NCBI RefSeq assembly: GCF_946886695.1
Contig: NZ_CAMPJD010000012.1
Location: forward strand, 20,561 to 84,560
Origin: an uncultured Pseudoxanthomonas sp.
Lineage (GTDB): Bacteria; Pseudomonadota; Gammaproteobacteria; Xanthomonadales; Xanthomonadaceae
Direction of reading: 5' to 3'
DNA: 64,000 nucleotides
Both the position numbers and the translations under genes were made by a program. This document shows positions 52,521 through 60,702 of this stretch, one piece after another. The notes under the pieces were generated by a model. That model saw only the letters and a list, made by a program, of their open reading frames with translations. It had not been told where the DNA came from and ran no database searches. Position 1 is the first letter of the stretch, and every line of letters begins with the position of its first letter.

Positions 52521-53105
52521 ATGAAGAAGTCCTTGCTTGCCCTGACCTTGCTGGCTGCTGCTCCTTTCGCTGCTTCGGCTGCCGAAGGCGTTTCCTACAA
52601 CTATGTGGAAGGCGGTTACACCGCGACGAACATCGAGGGCCCCGACGCCGATGGCTGGGCGCTGAAGGGTTCCGTCGCCCTGCACCCGAACTTCCACGTG
52701 TTTGCTGACTACAGCAAGCAAGAAGTCGATGACGTCAATGTCGATTTCGACCAATGGCGCGTCGGCCTCGGCTACAACCACGAGTTGTCGCAGCGCGTCG
52801 ACCTGCTGACCCGTGTCGCCTACGAGAAGGCGAAGACGGACAGCTTCACCACGCCCTCCGGCATTCGCGTGCCCAGCTTCAGTGCCGACGGCTACAGCGT
52901 CGAAGTGGGCGTGAACAGCGCGCTGACCAACCGCCTCAACGGCTACGCGCTGGCCGGCTACGAAGACGGCGACGATTACGACGGCGAGTTCTACGGCCGC
53001 TTGGGCGCGCAGGTGAAGTTCACTCCGAACTGGAGTGCCTCGGCCGACGTCAAGCTTGTCGACGGCGACACACAGTGGTTCGTCGGTCCGCGCTTCAGCT
53101 GGTAA
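52521..53105 (+). CDS. Ax21 family outer membrane beta-barrel protein
   Basis: The 194-residue protein has a signal peptide MKKSLLALTLLAAAPFAASA and a small barrel. Sequence such as VSYNYVEGGYTATN, ADGWALKGSVALHPNFHVFADYS and WFVGPRFSW matches the Ax21/OmpX-like proteins of Xanthomonas and Stenotrophomonas. Earlier claims that Ax21 is a sulfated quorum signal were withdrawn; it is now seen as an outer membrane protein that can be in vesicles. The ATG at 52521 has AAAAGGCG before it. A strong terminator follows. Confidence 0.9.
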   Translation: MKKSLLALTLLAAAPFAASAAEGVSYNYVEGGYTATNIEGPDADGWALKGSVALHPNFHVFADYSKQEVDDVNVDFDQWRVGLGYNHELSQRVDLLTRVAYEKAKTDSFTTPSGIRVPSFSADGYSVEVGVNSALTNRLNGYALAGYEDGDDYDGEFYGRLGAQVKFTPNWSASADVKLVDGDTQWFVGPRFSW

Positions 53106-53156
53106 CCCGCAACAGCGTTCCCCCGCGACGCGTCCCTCTCTCCCCGCGTCGCACCC

Positions 53157-53184
53157 AGCCCGGCCCTTGTGGCCGGGCTTTTTC
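53157..53184 (+). terminator. Rho-independent terminator of the Ax21-family gene
   Basis: AGCCCGGCC-CTTGT-GGCCGGGCT is followed by TTTTC. It lies between two convergent genes. Confidence 0.9.
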
Positions 53185-53191
53185 ATGCGCC

Positions 53192-53222
53192 AAAGAAAAA
53201 GCCCGGCAGTTGAGACCGGGCT
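53192..53222 (-). terminator. Rho-independent terminator of gpsA
   Basis: On the minus strand, AGCCCGG and CCGGGCT form a 7-bp stem with a 9-base loop, followed by TTTTCTTT. Confidence 0.85.
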
Positions 53223-53243
53223 GATTCGATATGCCGCATCGGA

Positions 53244-54281
53244 TTACTTGAACAGTGTTTCCGGATACTCCGGTTTCTGCTCACGCGACAGCAGGTGCTG
53301 CAAGCCGGCGGCGGGCGTGAGATCGCCATGCAGTACGGCACGCACCGCGCTGGAAATCGGCAGGTCGATGCCGTGACGGTCGGCCTGGCGCATGACCTCG
53401 TCGGCGGTCTGCACCGATTCGACCACCTGCCCGATGTCTCGCACCGCGTCCTGCAGCGACTGGCCACGACCCAGCGCCAGGCCGAGCCGGCGGTTGCGCG
53501 ACAGGTCGCCGGTGCAGGTCAGCACCAGATCGCCCAGGCCGGCGAGGCCCATCAGGGTTTCCGGCTTTGCGCCGATGGCGGCGGACAGGCGCAGCATTTC
53601 GTTCAAGCCACGGGTGATCAGCCCGGCACGGGCGTTGAGGCCCAGCTGCATGCCGTCCGCCACGCCCGTGGCGACCGCCAGCACGTTCTTCATCGCGCCA
53701 CCAAGCTCGGCGCCCACCATGTCATCACCGGTATAGGCGCGGAACGCCGGACCATGCATGACATCCGCCACCGCCTGTGCGAATTCCGCGTCGGCACCGT
53801 GGACCGTCACGGCAGTGGGCAGGCCCAGCGCGACTTCCTTGGCGAACGACGGACCGGTGACCACGGCCAAGGGTACGTCCGGGCCCAGGATGTCTTCGGC
53901 CACTTCGTGCAGGAAGCGGCCCGAGCCGGTTTCGAAGCCCTTGGTGGCCCAGGCGACGCCGGCACGCGCCGGGCGCAACGGGGCGACCAGCTTCAGGGTC
54001 TCGGTGAAAGCATGCGACGGCACCACGACCAGCACCTGGTCCGCATCGGCGAGCGACGCGGCCAGGTCGGTGGTGGCGCGCAGGTTTTCCGGCAACGGGA
54101 TGCCCGGCAGGTAGCGGGTGTTCTCGTGCCGCTGGTCGATGGCCGCAGAAACAACGGGATCGCGGCCCCACAGAGTGACCGCGTGCCCGTGCCGGGCCAT
54201 CAGGGCCGCCAGTGCGGTGCCCCAGGAACCGGCACCGAGGACGGCGATCTTGAGTGGATTATCCGGCGTTGACTCGGCCAT
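53244..54281 (-). CDS. gpsA: Glycerol-3-phosphate dehydrogenase [NAD(P)+]
   Basis: The 345-residue protein makes sn-glycerol-3-phosphate from dihydroxyacetone phosphate for phospholipid synthesis. It shows the NAD-binding motif [11 protein letters not shown] near residue 14, [29 protein letters not shown], the catalytic lysine in [18 protein letters not shown], and [23 protein letters not shown] near the C-terminus. The ATG at 54281 was chosen. The order rhodanese-secB-gpsA is conserved in gamma-proteobacteria. Confidence 0.95.
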   Translation of the reverse strand: MAESTPDNPLKIAVLGAGSWGTALAALMARHGHAVTLWGRDPVVSAAIDQRHENTRYLPGIPLPENLRATTDLAASLADADQVLVVVPSHAFTETLKLVAPLRPARAGVAWATKGFETGSGRFLHEVAEDILGPDVPLAVVTGPSFAKEVALGLPTAVTVHGADAEFAQAVADVMHGPAFRAYTGDDMVGAELGGAMKNVLAVATGVADGMQLGLNARAGLITRGLNEMLRLSAAIGAKPETLMGLAGLGDLVLTCTGDLSRNRRLGLALGRGQSLQDAVRDIGQVVESVQTADEVMRQADRHGIDLPISSAVRAVLHGDLTPAAGLQHLLSREQKPEYPETLFK

Positions 54282-54329
54282 CCGTCCCCCTGCGCGTTGC
54301 GTCGCGGTGTCCGACCGTTGCACGGTCAA

Positions 54330-54851
54330 TCAGGCGTTGCCGACGGGTTCCGAATTGGCCAGCTGGCCTTCGGCACCGCCCTGCGCGGCGCGCTGGCGCA
54401 GCGATTCGGCGTACAGCGCCTCGAAGTTGATCGGCTGCAGGAAGAACGGGGGGAAGCCGCCGGCCTGCACCAGGTCGCTGACCAGCTGGCGCACATACGG
54501 GAACAGGATGTTCGGGCACTGCGTGCCGAGCAGCACGTCCACGGCCTGCGGCTCCAGGCCGATCAGGCCGAAGATGCCTGCCTGCTGCACTTCCGCCACG
54601 TACGCCGTTTTGTCACCGGCCTTGCAGCTCAGGGTCACGCCGAGCACGACTTCGAATGCATTCTCGCCCAGGCGCTGCACGCGCTGGTTGAGGTTGAGCT
54701 GCAGCTCCGGCTGTACGTTCTCGGCGAACACCGCCGGGGCGCCGGGAACCTCGAAGGAAACGTCTTTGACGTAGATCTTTTCGACAGTGAAAGCGGGGCC
54801 AGCGGCTTCGGCGGCAGGCGCGACCGCGCCGTTGGTGGTCTCGTCGGACAT
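54330..54851 (-). CDS. secB: Protein-export chaperone SecB
   Basis: The 173-residue protein is the SecB tetrameric chaperone, which keeps precursors unfolded and delivers them to SecA. Features are [33 protein letters not shown] [14 protein letters not shown] and [42 protein letters not shown], here given by its ends. The N-terminus is a longer, Ala-rich extension than in E. coli. It is cytoplasmic. Confidence 0.96.
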   Translation of the reverse strand: MSDETTNGAVAPAAEAAGPAFTVEKIYVKDVSFEVPGAPAVFAENVQPELQLNLNQRVQRLGENAFEVVLGVTLSCKAGDKTAYVAEVQQAGIFGLIGLEPQAVDVLLGTQCPNILFPYVRQLVSDLVQAGGFPPFFLQPINFEALYAESLRQRAAQGGAEGQLANSEPVGNA

Positions 54852-54949
54852 TTCTTGACTCCGGAATCTGGATTGCTGCGGTGAATGGAAATTATGTCAT
54901 GGCGGCACGCGGGGCCCTGTTCAAGGGCGGGGCCGCGGCCAAAGCAGGC

Positions 54950-55393
54950 TCAGCGGCCCTTGACCAGCGGAAGGTCGGCCTGTTGCCAGGCGGCGATGCC
55001 GCCATCAAGCGCATAGACCTTCTCGAAACCCGCTTTCTTCAGGCGCTTGGCGGCGCCCGCCGAGGCCTGCCCGGTGCGGCAGACCAGCACCACGGGCAGG
55101 GCCTTCGACCCGGCCAGCAGCTTGCTTTCGGGGTCGAAACTGCTGGGCAGCACGTTGCGACTACCCGCAATGTGGCCCTTCTCGAAGTCGTTGCTCGCCG
55201 ACAGGTCGACCACCAACGCGTTCTCGCTGTTGACCAGATGAGTCAGCTCCGCCGGGCGCAGCGCCGTGTAGCCGCGGAACAGGCGCGCGATCTCGGTGTA
55301 GATGATCGCGACCGTCAGGCCGACGAAGGCCAGCGACAGCATCTGGTTCCAGGGCGAACCGGTGGCAAAGGCCAGGATTTCTTCGAAATTCAC
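54950..55393 (-). CDS. Membrane-anchored rhodanese-like protein (YibN type)
   Basis: The 147-residue protein has a single N-terminal transmembrane helix (about 18-36) and a rhodanese domain. The active-site cysteine is in VLVCRTGQASAG and DLSASNDFEKGHIAGSRNV is the preceding motif. This fits YibN, which sits next to secB in many gamma-proteobacteria. The chosen GTG start at 55393 (MNFEEILAF) matches the family; the frame is open upstream to an earlier ATG at 55432. The sulfur acceptor is unknown. Confidence 0.85.
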   Translation of the reverse strand: MNFEEILAFATGSPWNQMLSLAFVGLTVAIIYTEIARLFRGYTALRPAELTHLVNSENALVVDLSASNDFEKGHIAGSRNVLPSSFDPESKLLAGSKALPVVLVCRTGQASAGAAKRLKKAGFEKVYALDGGIAAWQQADLPLVKGR

Positions 55394-55457
55394 GGGAATT
55401 GGAGGCAGTGGAGCGGGCGGCGATTGTCGCACAGGACGTCGCCGGGGCGGCGGCGGG

Positions 55458-55883
55458 CTACTCCCCGTTCCACAGGTCCGGCAGGCCCACGACCAGCCAC
55501 CAACGCTTCATTTCCGGATCCCAGCGCCAGCGTTCGCGGTAGCGCAGGGTCCGCTCGGCCATGGTGTGCTTGTTGATCACGCGCAGTTCCACCGCACGCT
55601 CCACCGTTCCGTCCGGGCCGGCACTGGTCGAAACGTCGCGGTACCCGGAGATCTGGACCTGCTGGTAGCGCTCGAACTCCAGTTCGGTCATCGGGTGTTC
55701 GAGCTTGTAGGCGGGATCGACGGCCTGCCAGGCGTTCTCGAAATCCCCCCAGCGGATCGAGGCCGCATAGGTGTCCTGTATCTGCTGCAGCTTGCCGCGC
55801 TGCAGGCGACTCTGCGCAGCGGCGGGCGCAAGCACCAGCATCAGCAGGCCCGTCGCCAGCAGCATCTTCCGGATCACGCGCAT
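55458..55883 (-). CDS. Exported protein of unknown function, 141 residues
   Basis: The protein has a signal peptide ending in AAAQ and a compact domain with tyrosine and tryptophan-rich blocks (FENAWQAVDPAYKLEHP, RWRWDPEMKRWWLV). I do not recognise the family with confidence; the layout suggests an NTF2/SnoaL-like cone. It stands between two same-strand genes. Confidence 0.7.
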   Translation of the reverse strand: MRVIRKMLLATGLLMLVLAPAAAQSRLQRGKLQQIQDTYAASIRWGDFENAWQAVDPAYKLEHPMTELEFERYQQVQISGYRDVSTSAGPDGTVERAVELRVINKHTMAERTLRYRERWRWDPEMKRWWLVVGLPDLWNGE

Positions 55884-55909
55884 GGCACCCCCTCGGTCAT
55901 GCCGGCATG

Positions 55910-56368
55910 CTACCGCTTTGAGATGGCGACGAACCGTCCCACCAGCGTGGTGGCACTGCCGCCTTCAGGTAGCAGAACCCTGGCATCGATCTGGATCCGC
56001 GCACGGCCGCGCTGCACCAGCGTGTCCAGAAAGGCCTCCCAGGACTGCCCGTCGCCGAACATGGCATCTGCCACCAGGTCGGCATACAGCGGCGCGAGAT
56101 AGCGGACTTGGCTGTCGGCCACGTAGACCTCGACTTTCAGGCCCGCCAGACGGAGTTTCAGCGTTACCAGTCCCCACCCTGCCACGGTCATCAGCGAGGT
56201 CAGGCTGCCGCCGAAAGCGCTGCCCTTGTCGTTGACGTTGGCGGACAGCGGAGCGGTCAGCCGCAATGCCCCGTCATGGAAGCCCTCGACCTCCACGCCC
56301 ATCGCCGCTACCGGCGGCATGCCACGACAGTACTCACGCAGTTCCTGCAAGGCTTCTTCTGCACTCAT
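55910..56368 (-). CDS. Thioesterase (hot-dog fold, YiiD C-terminal type)
   Basis: The 152-residue protein has the hot-dog layout with LTAPLSANVNDKGSAFGGSLTSLMTVAGWGL, given here by its ends LTAPLSAN and TVAGWG. This block is the signature of the YiiD C-terminal thioesterase family. The rest, VEVYVADSQVRYLAPLYADLVADA, supports this. Substrate is unknown. The ATG at 56368 was chosen over a GTG three bases upstream. It is divergent from hemD, with only 16 bases between the two starts. Confidence 0.8.
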   Translation of the reverse strand: MSAEEALQELREYCRGMPPVAAMGVEVEGFHDGALRLTAPLSANVNDKGSAFGGSLTSLMTVAGWGLVTLKLRLAGLKVEVYVADSQVRYLAPLYADLVADAMFGDGQSWEAFLDTLVQRGRARIQIDARVLLPEGGSATTLVGRFVAISKR

Positions 56369-56372
56369 CACT

Positions 56373-56378
56373 CATAAT
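56373..56378 (+). promoter_or_regulatory. -10-like box 6 bases before hemD
   Basis: CATAAT lies 6 bases upstream of the ATG at 56385, with no ribosome binding site. It fits a leaderless mRNA as for 3021 and 32962. Confidence 0.4.
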
Positions 56379-56384
56379 CCGCGC

Positions 56385-57155
56385 ATGGGACACCCAACGC
56401 CGCCGGCATGGTACGTCATCTCGCTGCGGCCCCAGGGCGGCCACGATGCACTCCGCCGTGCCGCGCGACGCCACGGTGCCGGCTTGCTGGCCATGTCGCC
56501 CTGGCGCATCCAGCGATGCGATGACAACGCAACGCGTGCTGATCTGCGTGACGCCCTCGCCTGCAAGAATGTCGTGTTCACCAGCCCTGCCGCGGTCTCG
56601 GCGGCGCACGCCCTGCAACCACTGGACGCGCGACCCGGCCAATCATGGCTGGCGGTGGGTGCCGGTACTGCGACAGCGCTGCGCCGCGCCGGCATCGCGC
56701 ACGTGTCGTTCCCTGCACGCATGGATAGCGAAGGCCTGCTCGCGCTGCCGGCGCTGACCGACGTGCGCGGGACCGACATCGGCTTCGTCACCGCACCCGA
56801 CGGCCGCAACCTGCTGATGCCCACGCTGGAGTCCCGCGGCGCCCGCCTGCACCGCGCAGAGGTCTATCGGCGTGAGCCCGTCGCGCTGACACCCCGCACC
56901 CTCGCGGCATTCGCCGGCCTGCGCGCGCCCGCCTGCCTGCTGGTGAGCAGCGGCGGCGCCCTGGAGCAGGTCCTCGCACAGATGCCGGGCCCGTTGCAGG
57001 CACGCCTGCGGGCTGCCACCGTGGTCGCCGCAAGTGCACGCCTGGCCGACGCTGCGCGCGATGCCGGGTTCGCGCGTGTCCTTCAGGCCGCCGGTCCGCG
57101 CCCGGCGCAGATGATCAGGACGGCCTGCACGGCCATGCTTCCCGGCATCCGGTAG
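56385..57155 (+). CDS. hemD: Uroporphyrinogen-III synthase
   Basis: The 256-residue protein has the HemD two-domain layout. Recognisable parts are NVVFTSPAAVSAA, LLALPAL, GTDIGFVTAPDGRNLLMPTLESRGA, HRAEVYRREPV and the CLLVSSGGALEQVL block. HemD closes hydroxymethylbilane to uroporphyrinogen III in heme synthesis. The sequence is poorly conserved as usual, and hemX and hemY downstream secure the call. The ATG at 56385 was chosen. Confidence 0.88.
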   Translation: MGHPTPPAWYVISLRPQGGHDALRRAARRHGAGLLAMSPWRIQRCDDNATRADLRDALACKNVVFTSPAAVSAAHALQPLDARPGQSWLAVGAGTATALRRAGIAHVSFPARMDSEGLLALPALTDVRGTDIGFVTAPDGRNLLMPTLESRGARLHRAEVYRREPVALTPRTLAAFAGLRAPACLLVSSGGALEQVLAQMPGPLQARLRAATVVAASARLADAARDAGFARVLQAAGPRPAQMIRTACTAMLPGIR

Positions 57156-57202
57156 CATCTGCGGCGCCCATCACGTTTTCGACCGCCGACAAGGATGCTT
57201 GT

Positions 57203-58225
57203 GTGAACGACGAACCGTCCCCTCCCCGCCGCGCCGATGGTGCGGGCCGCCTCATCGCCGTGTTGTTGGTGGTGCTGGTCATGGGCGTCGGCGCATGGCG
57301 TGGCTGGGCGTGGTGGCAGGCCCGCAAGGCCGAGGAGCAGACCGCACAGTCGGCAGCCATGCAGCGCATCGAGGCACTCGAAGCGCGCACGGACGCCCTG
57401 CGGCGCGATCAGCGCGCGCAGGCGCAGCGCCTGCTTGATGCGGCGGCCACCAACCGCGTGTTGCGCGACGAAGTGCTCGGCCTGGGCCAGCGCGGCGCCT
57501 TGCTGGAGGAGAGCGTCGCCAAGCTGACCGACCAGAACCGACACGGTGCGCAGGCACTGCGGCTGGACGAAGTGGAACTCCTGCTTTCGCAGGCGGCGCA
57601 GCGACTGGACATTGCGCGTGACCTGGGCGGCGCGCGACGCGCCTACGCGCTGGCCGCCGGCACCCTGGACGGGATGGACGACCACCGCCTGTTGAACCTC
57701 AAGCAGACACTGGCGCAGGAGCGCGCTGCGCTGGATGCGCTGGGCGCCGGCACGCAGGCGGCGTCACTCGCGCAGCTGGGTGCCCTCGCCGATGCGCTCG
57801 CAGGCCTCCCGCGCGACAGCACGGTCGATGCACAGCCGCATGCTCGTCCGGCGTGGCAGCGCATGCTCGCGCCCTTGGTCGACGTGCGGCCCACGCGCGA
57901 TACCACGCTGGTGGCACCCGACGACCGTGCCACCGCCGACGCGGCGCTGCAGATCGAGATCAGTCTTGCGCGGGCTGCGCTGGAACGCGGGGACGCTGCC
58001 GGCCAACGCGCCGCCCTCGCACGCATCGCCACATGGCTGCCGCGGTTGTGGCCCGATTCACCGCAACGACGGCAGGTTCAGGTCCAGCTGCGCACATTGC
58101 AGCAAACGCCCGCACCTGCGCGACCGGCCGTGCTGGGCAGCACGCTGCTGCAGTTGCGCGCATTGCGTAACGCCGGCGTGCGATTGTCGGTGCCGGCCGC
58201 GAACACGCCGGAGGTGACGCCATGA
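57203..58225 (+). CDS. hemX: HemX-like membrane protein (uroporphyrinogen-III C-methyltransferase-like)
   Basis: The 340-residue protein has one transmembrane helix (about 17-36), a coiled-coil region (about 40-110) and a C-terminal helical domain with LDEVELLLSQAAQRLDIARD and the LVDVRPT segment. This is the HemX layout found between hemD and hemY. The annotation as methyltransferase is historical and is not supported by motifs here. The start is a GTG at 57203. The stop overlaps hemY (ATGA). Confidence 0.88.
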   Translation: MNDEPSPPRRADGAGRLIAVLLVVLVMGVGAWRGWAWWQARKAEEQTAQSAAMQRIEALEARTDALRRDQRAQAQRLLDAAATNRVLRDEVLGLGQRGALLEESVAKLTDQNRHGAQALRLDEVELLLSQAAQRLDIARDLGGARRAYALAAGTLDGMDDHRLLNLKQTLAQERAALDALGAGTQAASLAQLGALADALAGLPRDSTVDAQPHARPAWQRMLAPLVDVRPTRDTTLVAPDDRATADAALQIEISLARAALERGDAAGQRAALARIATWLPRLWPDSPQRRQVQVQLRTLQQTPAPARPAVLGSTLLQLRALRNAGVRLSVPAANTPEVTP

Positions 58226-59481
58226 AACCATTCCGCACAGTGATGCTGCTGCTGTTGCTTGTACTGACGGGCGTGCTGGCAGCGCAATGGATGGCGGGTA
58301 CCGACCGCGACCTGGGCGAGGTCTTCATCCGCTTCGGCGGTTACGACCTGCACACGAACGTGCCGCGTGCGCTGCTTTCGCTGATCCTGATCTGTGCAGT
58401 GGCATGGCTGGCCTGGCGCTTGGTTTCACTCCCGTTCCGTGCATGGGGTCGCCATCGCCGCAAGCAGGCGCGCGCGCGCCTCATCGACGGCCTGGACGCG
58501 GTGCACGCTGGACACTGGCAGAAGGCCGAGAAGTTGCTGGAGCGCGCCGCGGACGATGGCGAAGTAGGCCCCGTCGCACGCACCGCAGCCGTACAGGCGG
58601 CGCAGGCGCGCGGCGATGAAGCCGCGATGCAGCGCCATCTCGCCGCGCTGCGGGAGCGCTCCGTGACGGCGCATGCGCTGGCATCGGCACAGATCGCGCT
58701 GGACACGGGTCGGCCGGACGAGGCTCTCGCCATGCTCGATGACGCAGACGTCCAGCCGCTGCCGCCGCGCGGCCTGCTACTGCGCGCGCAGGCGTTGGTC
58801 GCCACCGCACGTGCGGGCGAAGCTTATGGCCTGCTGGGCGCACTGAAGCAGAACCAGGCCATGGCGCCTGGCGCGTTCGAAACGCTGGAGATCCGCCTCG
58901 CTTCGCAATCACTGCTCGAAGCGACCGATCCCAACGTATTGGCGGAGCGCTGGGAAACGCTGACCAAGCCGCTGCGGCTGCACCCCGCCGTGGTCGCTGC
59001 CTACGCCGAACGCGCTGCGGCACTGCGCTGGGAAGATGCCGCGACCCGCAGTATCGAGCAGGCACTGGAAGCCCGCTGGGATGAATCACTCGCCGCGCTG
59101 TACGGTCGCCTGCCGGTCGGGAAGCTCGACTCCCGCCGTGCCAGCGCACAGCACTGGCTGGCGGCGCATCCCGCCAGCCCTTCGCTGCTGCTTACCCTGG
59201 GTCGACTTTCACGCTTGCAGGGGCAGTGGATGCAGGGACAGGAATTCCTGCACCGCGCGATCGCGCAGGGCGCGGGTGCAGAAGCATGGGAAGAGCTTGG
59301 CGACGGCTTCAGCGCGGCCGGCGACACGACGATGGCGCAGCAGTGCTATCGCAATGCGCTGAAGGGCGCACGTGACGGCGCGACCATGGAATTGCCCGGT
59401 CGCGACATGAAGCAGAAGATCCACGACGAGGCGGTCGTGGAGGAGCGCGACGCGCACGGATTGCCGCGACTCAGGGACTGA
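58222..59481 (+). CDS. hemY: HemY-type heme biosynthesis-associated TPR protein
   Basis: The 419-residue protein has two N-terminal transmembrane segments with the HemY block GEVFIRFGGYDLHTNVPRALL (given by its ends GEVFIRFGG and LHTNVPRAL) and then a run of TPR-like helices to the C-terminus. HemY helps at a late step of heme synthesis in gamma-proteobacteria; its direct role is unclear. This is not the protoporphyrinogen oxidase named hemY in Bacillus. It is co-transcribed with hemD and hemX. Confidence 0.9.
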   Translation: MKPFRTVMLLLLLVLTGVLAAQWMAGTDRDLGEVFIRFGGYDLHTNVPRALLSLILICAVAWLAWRLVSLPFRAWGRHRRKQARARLIDGLDAVHAGHWQKAEKLLERAADDGEVGPVARTAAVQAAQARGDEAAMQRHLAALRERSVTAHALASAQIALDTGRPDEALAMLDDADVQPLPPRGLLLRAQALVATARAGEAYGLLGALKQNQAMAPGAFETLEIRLASQSLLEATDPNVLAERWETLTKPLRLHPAVVAAYAERAAALRWEDAATRSIEQALEARWDESLAALYGRLPVGKLDSRRASAQHWLAAHPASPSLLLTLGRLSRLQGQWMQGQEFLHRAIAQGAGAEAWEELGDGFSAAGDTTMAQQCYRNALKGARDGATMELPGRDMKQKIHDEAVVEERDAHGLPRLRD

Positions 59482-59496
59482 GCGCGCGGCGTGTGG

Positions 59497-60513
59497 TCAG
59501 CCGGCCGCCGGCTTCCGGCGCCAGCGCCGCCAGCCCAGCCACAGCGCCAACACGCAGAGCCACAACGGCCACAGTGCCGCCAGGGCGACCACGACCTCCA
59601 GCCCCCCGCGCCAGCCGACCGCGAGCGCATCGCCCAGCCGGTTGAAGAAGCCCGGTCCGTTGTCGCGGAACACCGCGTCCACGTCGACGCGCTCGGCCCT
59701 ACGCACCTGCGCATCCTGGTGCAACGACAGGGTGATGGTGCTGAAGGCGACGCGGTCCTCGAACTCCTTCTTCGCGATCAGTGCCTCGTCGCGGCTGGCA
59801 CGCGCCGCACCGCGCGACTGGATCGCATCGGTCCTGTCGCCCAGCTTGCCGCCCGCCTGCACCGCCTCGCCCAGTTCCCGCTGCTCGTCCTGCGCGCGCT
59901 GGCGTGCCAGTTGCTGGCGCAGCAGGTCGAACTGCGCATCGCGGGCCGAGAAGCTGCGCCGGTCCAGGAATGCCATCTGCGCGGCGACGGCACGCAGGAA
60001 CGCCTGCGTGCGCTCGCTGGGTACGCGTACGGTCAACTCGCCCTGCAGGGTGTACTCGGTCAGTTCCAACCGCTTGCCTTGCCCGAGCGGGCGACTCAGC
60101 ACACGCTGCACGTGCGAGGTGATCTCGTTGCCGACGACGAAGCCGCCCTGTGCGGCGACCTCATCCTCGATCGCCAGCGCGGTGCGGTAGACATCCATCA
60201 CCTGGAACTGTGCCTGCGCGGTGCGGATGAAGCGGCGTTGCGGGTCGACCTGGCTCGCCACATCCGAGGCCATCTGCGAAGGGTCGACGCCGGGCCCCTG
60301 CCTCGCGGGGGCCTCCATGCTTTTCTGCGGTGCCGCCGCCGCGGCGAAGTCGTCCGAGGCCGCTTCGGCCATCATCGGCGCCGCTGCGGCCTCGGCACTC
60401 GACTCGGCCGCAGCGGTGGCATCAACCTCGGCCATCTCCCGCTTGCTACAGGCAACGATGAGGATCGAGAGGGCCAACAGCGGAACGACGCAGTACATCC
60501 TGTGCAGGCGCAT
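59497..60513 (-). CDS. DUF4349 family lipoprotein
   Basis: The 338-residue protein has a lipobox (LIVAC, cysteine 22), an Ala-rich linker, and the DUF4349 domain with ITSHVQRVL, LTVRVPSERTQAFLRAV and a coiled-coil (about 200-260). A C-terminal transmembrane helix (about 305-328) with a basic tail follows. The family is widespread and of unknown function. The frame is open far upstream in the antisense of ggt, but the lipobox fixes the start at 60513. Confidence 0.85.
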   Translation of the reverse strand: MRLHRMYCVVPLLALSILIVACSKREMAEVDATAAAESSAEAAAAPMMAEAASDDFAAAAAPQKSMEAPARQGPGVDPSQMASDVASQVDPQRRFIRTAQAQFQVMDVYRTALAIEDEVAAQGGFVVGNEITSHVQRVLSRPLGQGKRLELTEYTLQGELTVRVPSERTQAFLRAVAAQMAFLDRRSFSARDAQFDLLRQQLARQRAQDEQRELGEAVQAGGKLGDRTDAIQSRGAARASRDEALIAKKEFEDRVAFSTITLSLHQDAQVRRAERVDVDAVFRDNGPGFFNRLGDALAVGWRGGLEVVVALAALWPLWLCVLALWLGWRRWRRKPAAG

Positions 60514-60702
60514 GGAAACTCCAAAGGCAGGGAGAACGGTGGCCGGGGGTGCCGGCCAGGCTACCAACGCATGGCGCGGGCCACCGGGGTTGGCGGGCAT
60601 CATTCCATGCTTCGATGCGCTGTGGCGCAGCTCAAGGCGCGGCCCGCCGAGACCCGCCTGGACCATGTGACAATCGGATCGCCTGCCTTTCGGTGATCCG
60701 CG

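Noticed and set aside
52521..53105. Ax21 as a sulfated quorum-sensing signal
   Set aside because: The original reports were withdrawn, and the sequence is that of a small outer membrane barrel.
57203..58225. Functional uroporphyrinogen-III methyltransferase
   Set aside because: The methyltransferase motifs are missing. The name is inherited from old annotation of HemX.
58222..59481. Protoporphyrinogen oxidase HemY
   Set aside because: There is no FAD-binding motif. The protein is a TPR membrane protein of the gamma-proteobacterial HemY type.
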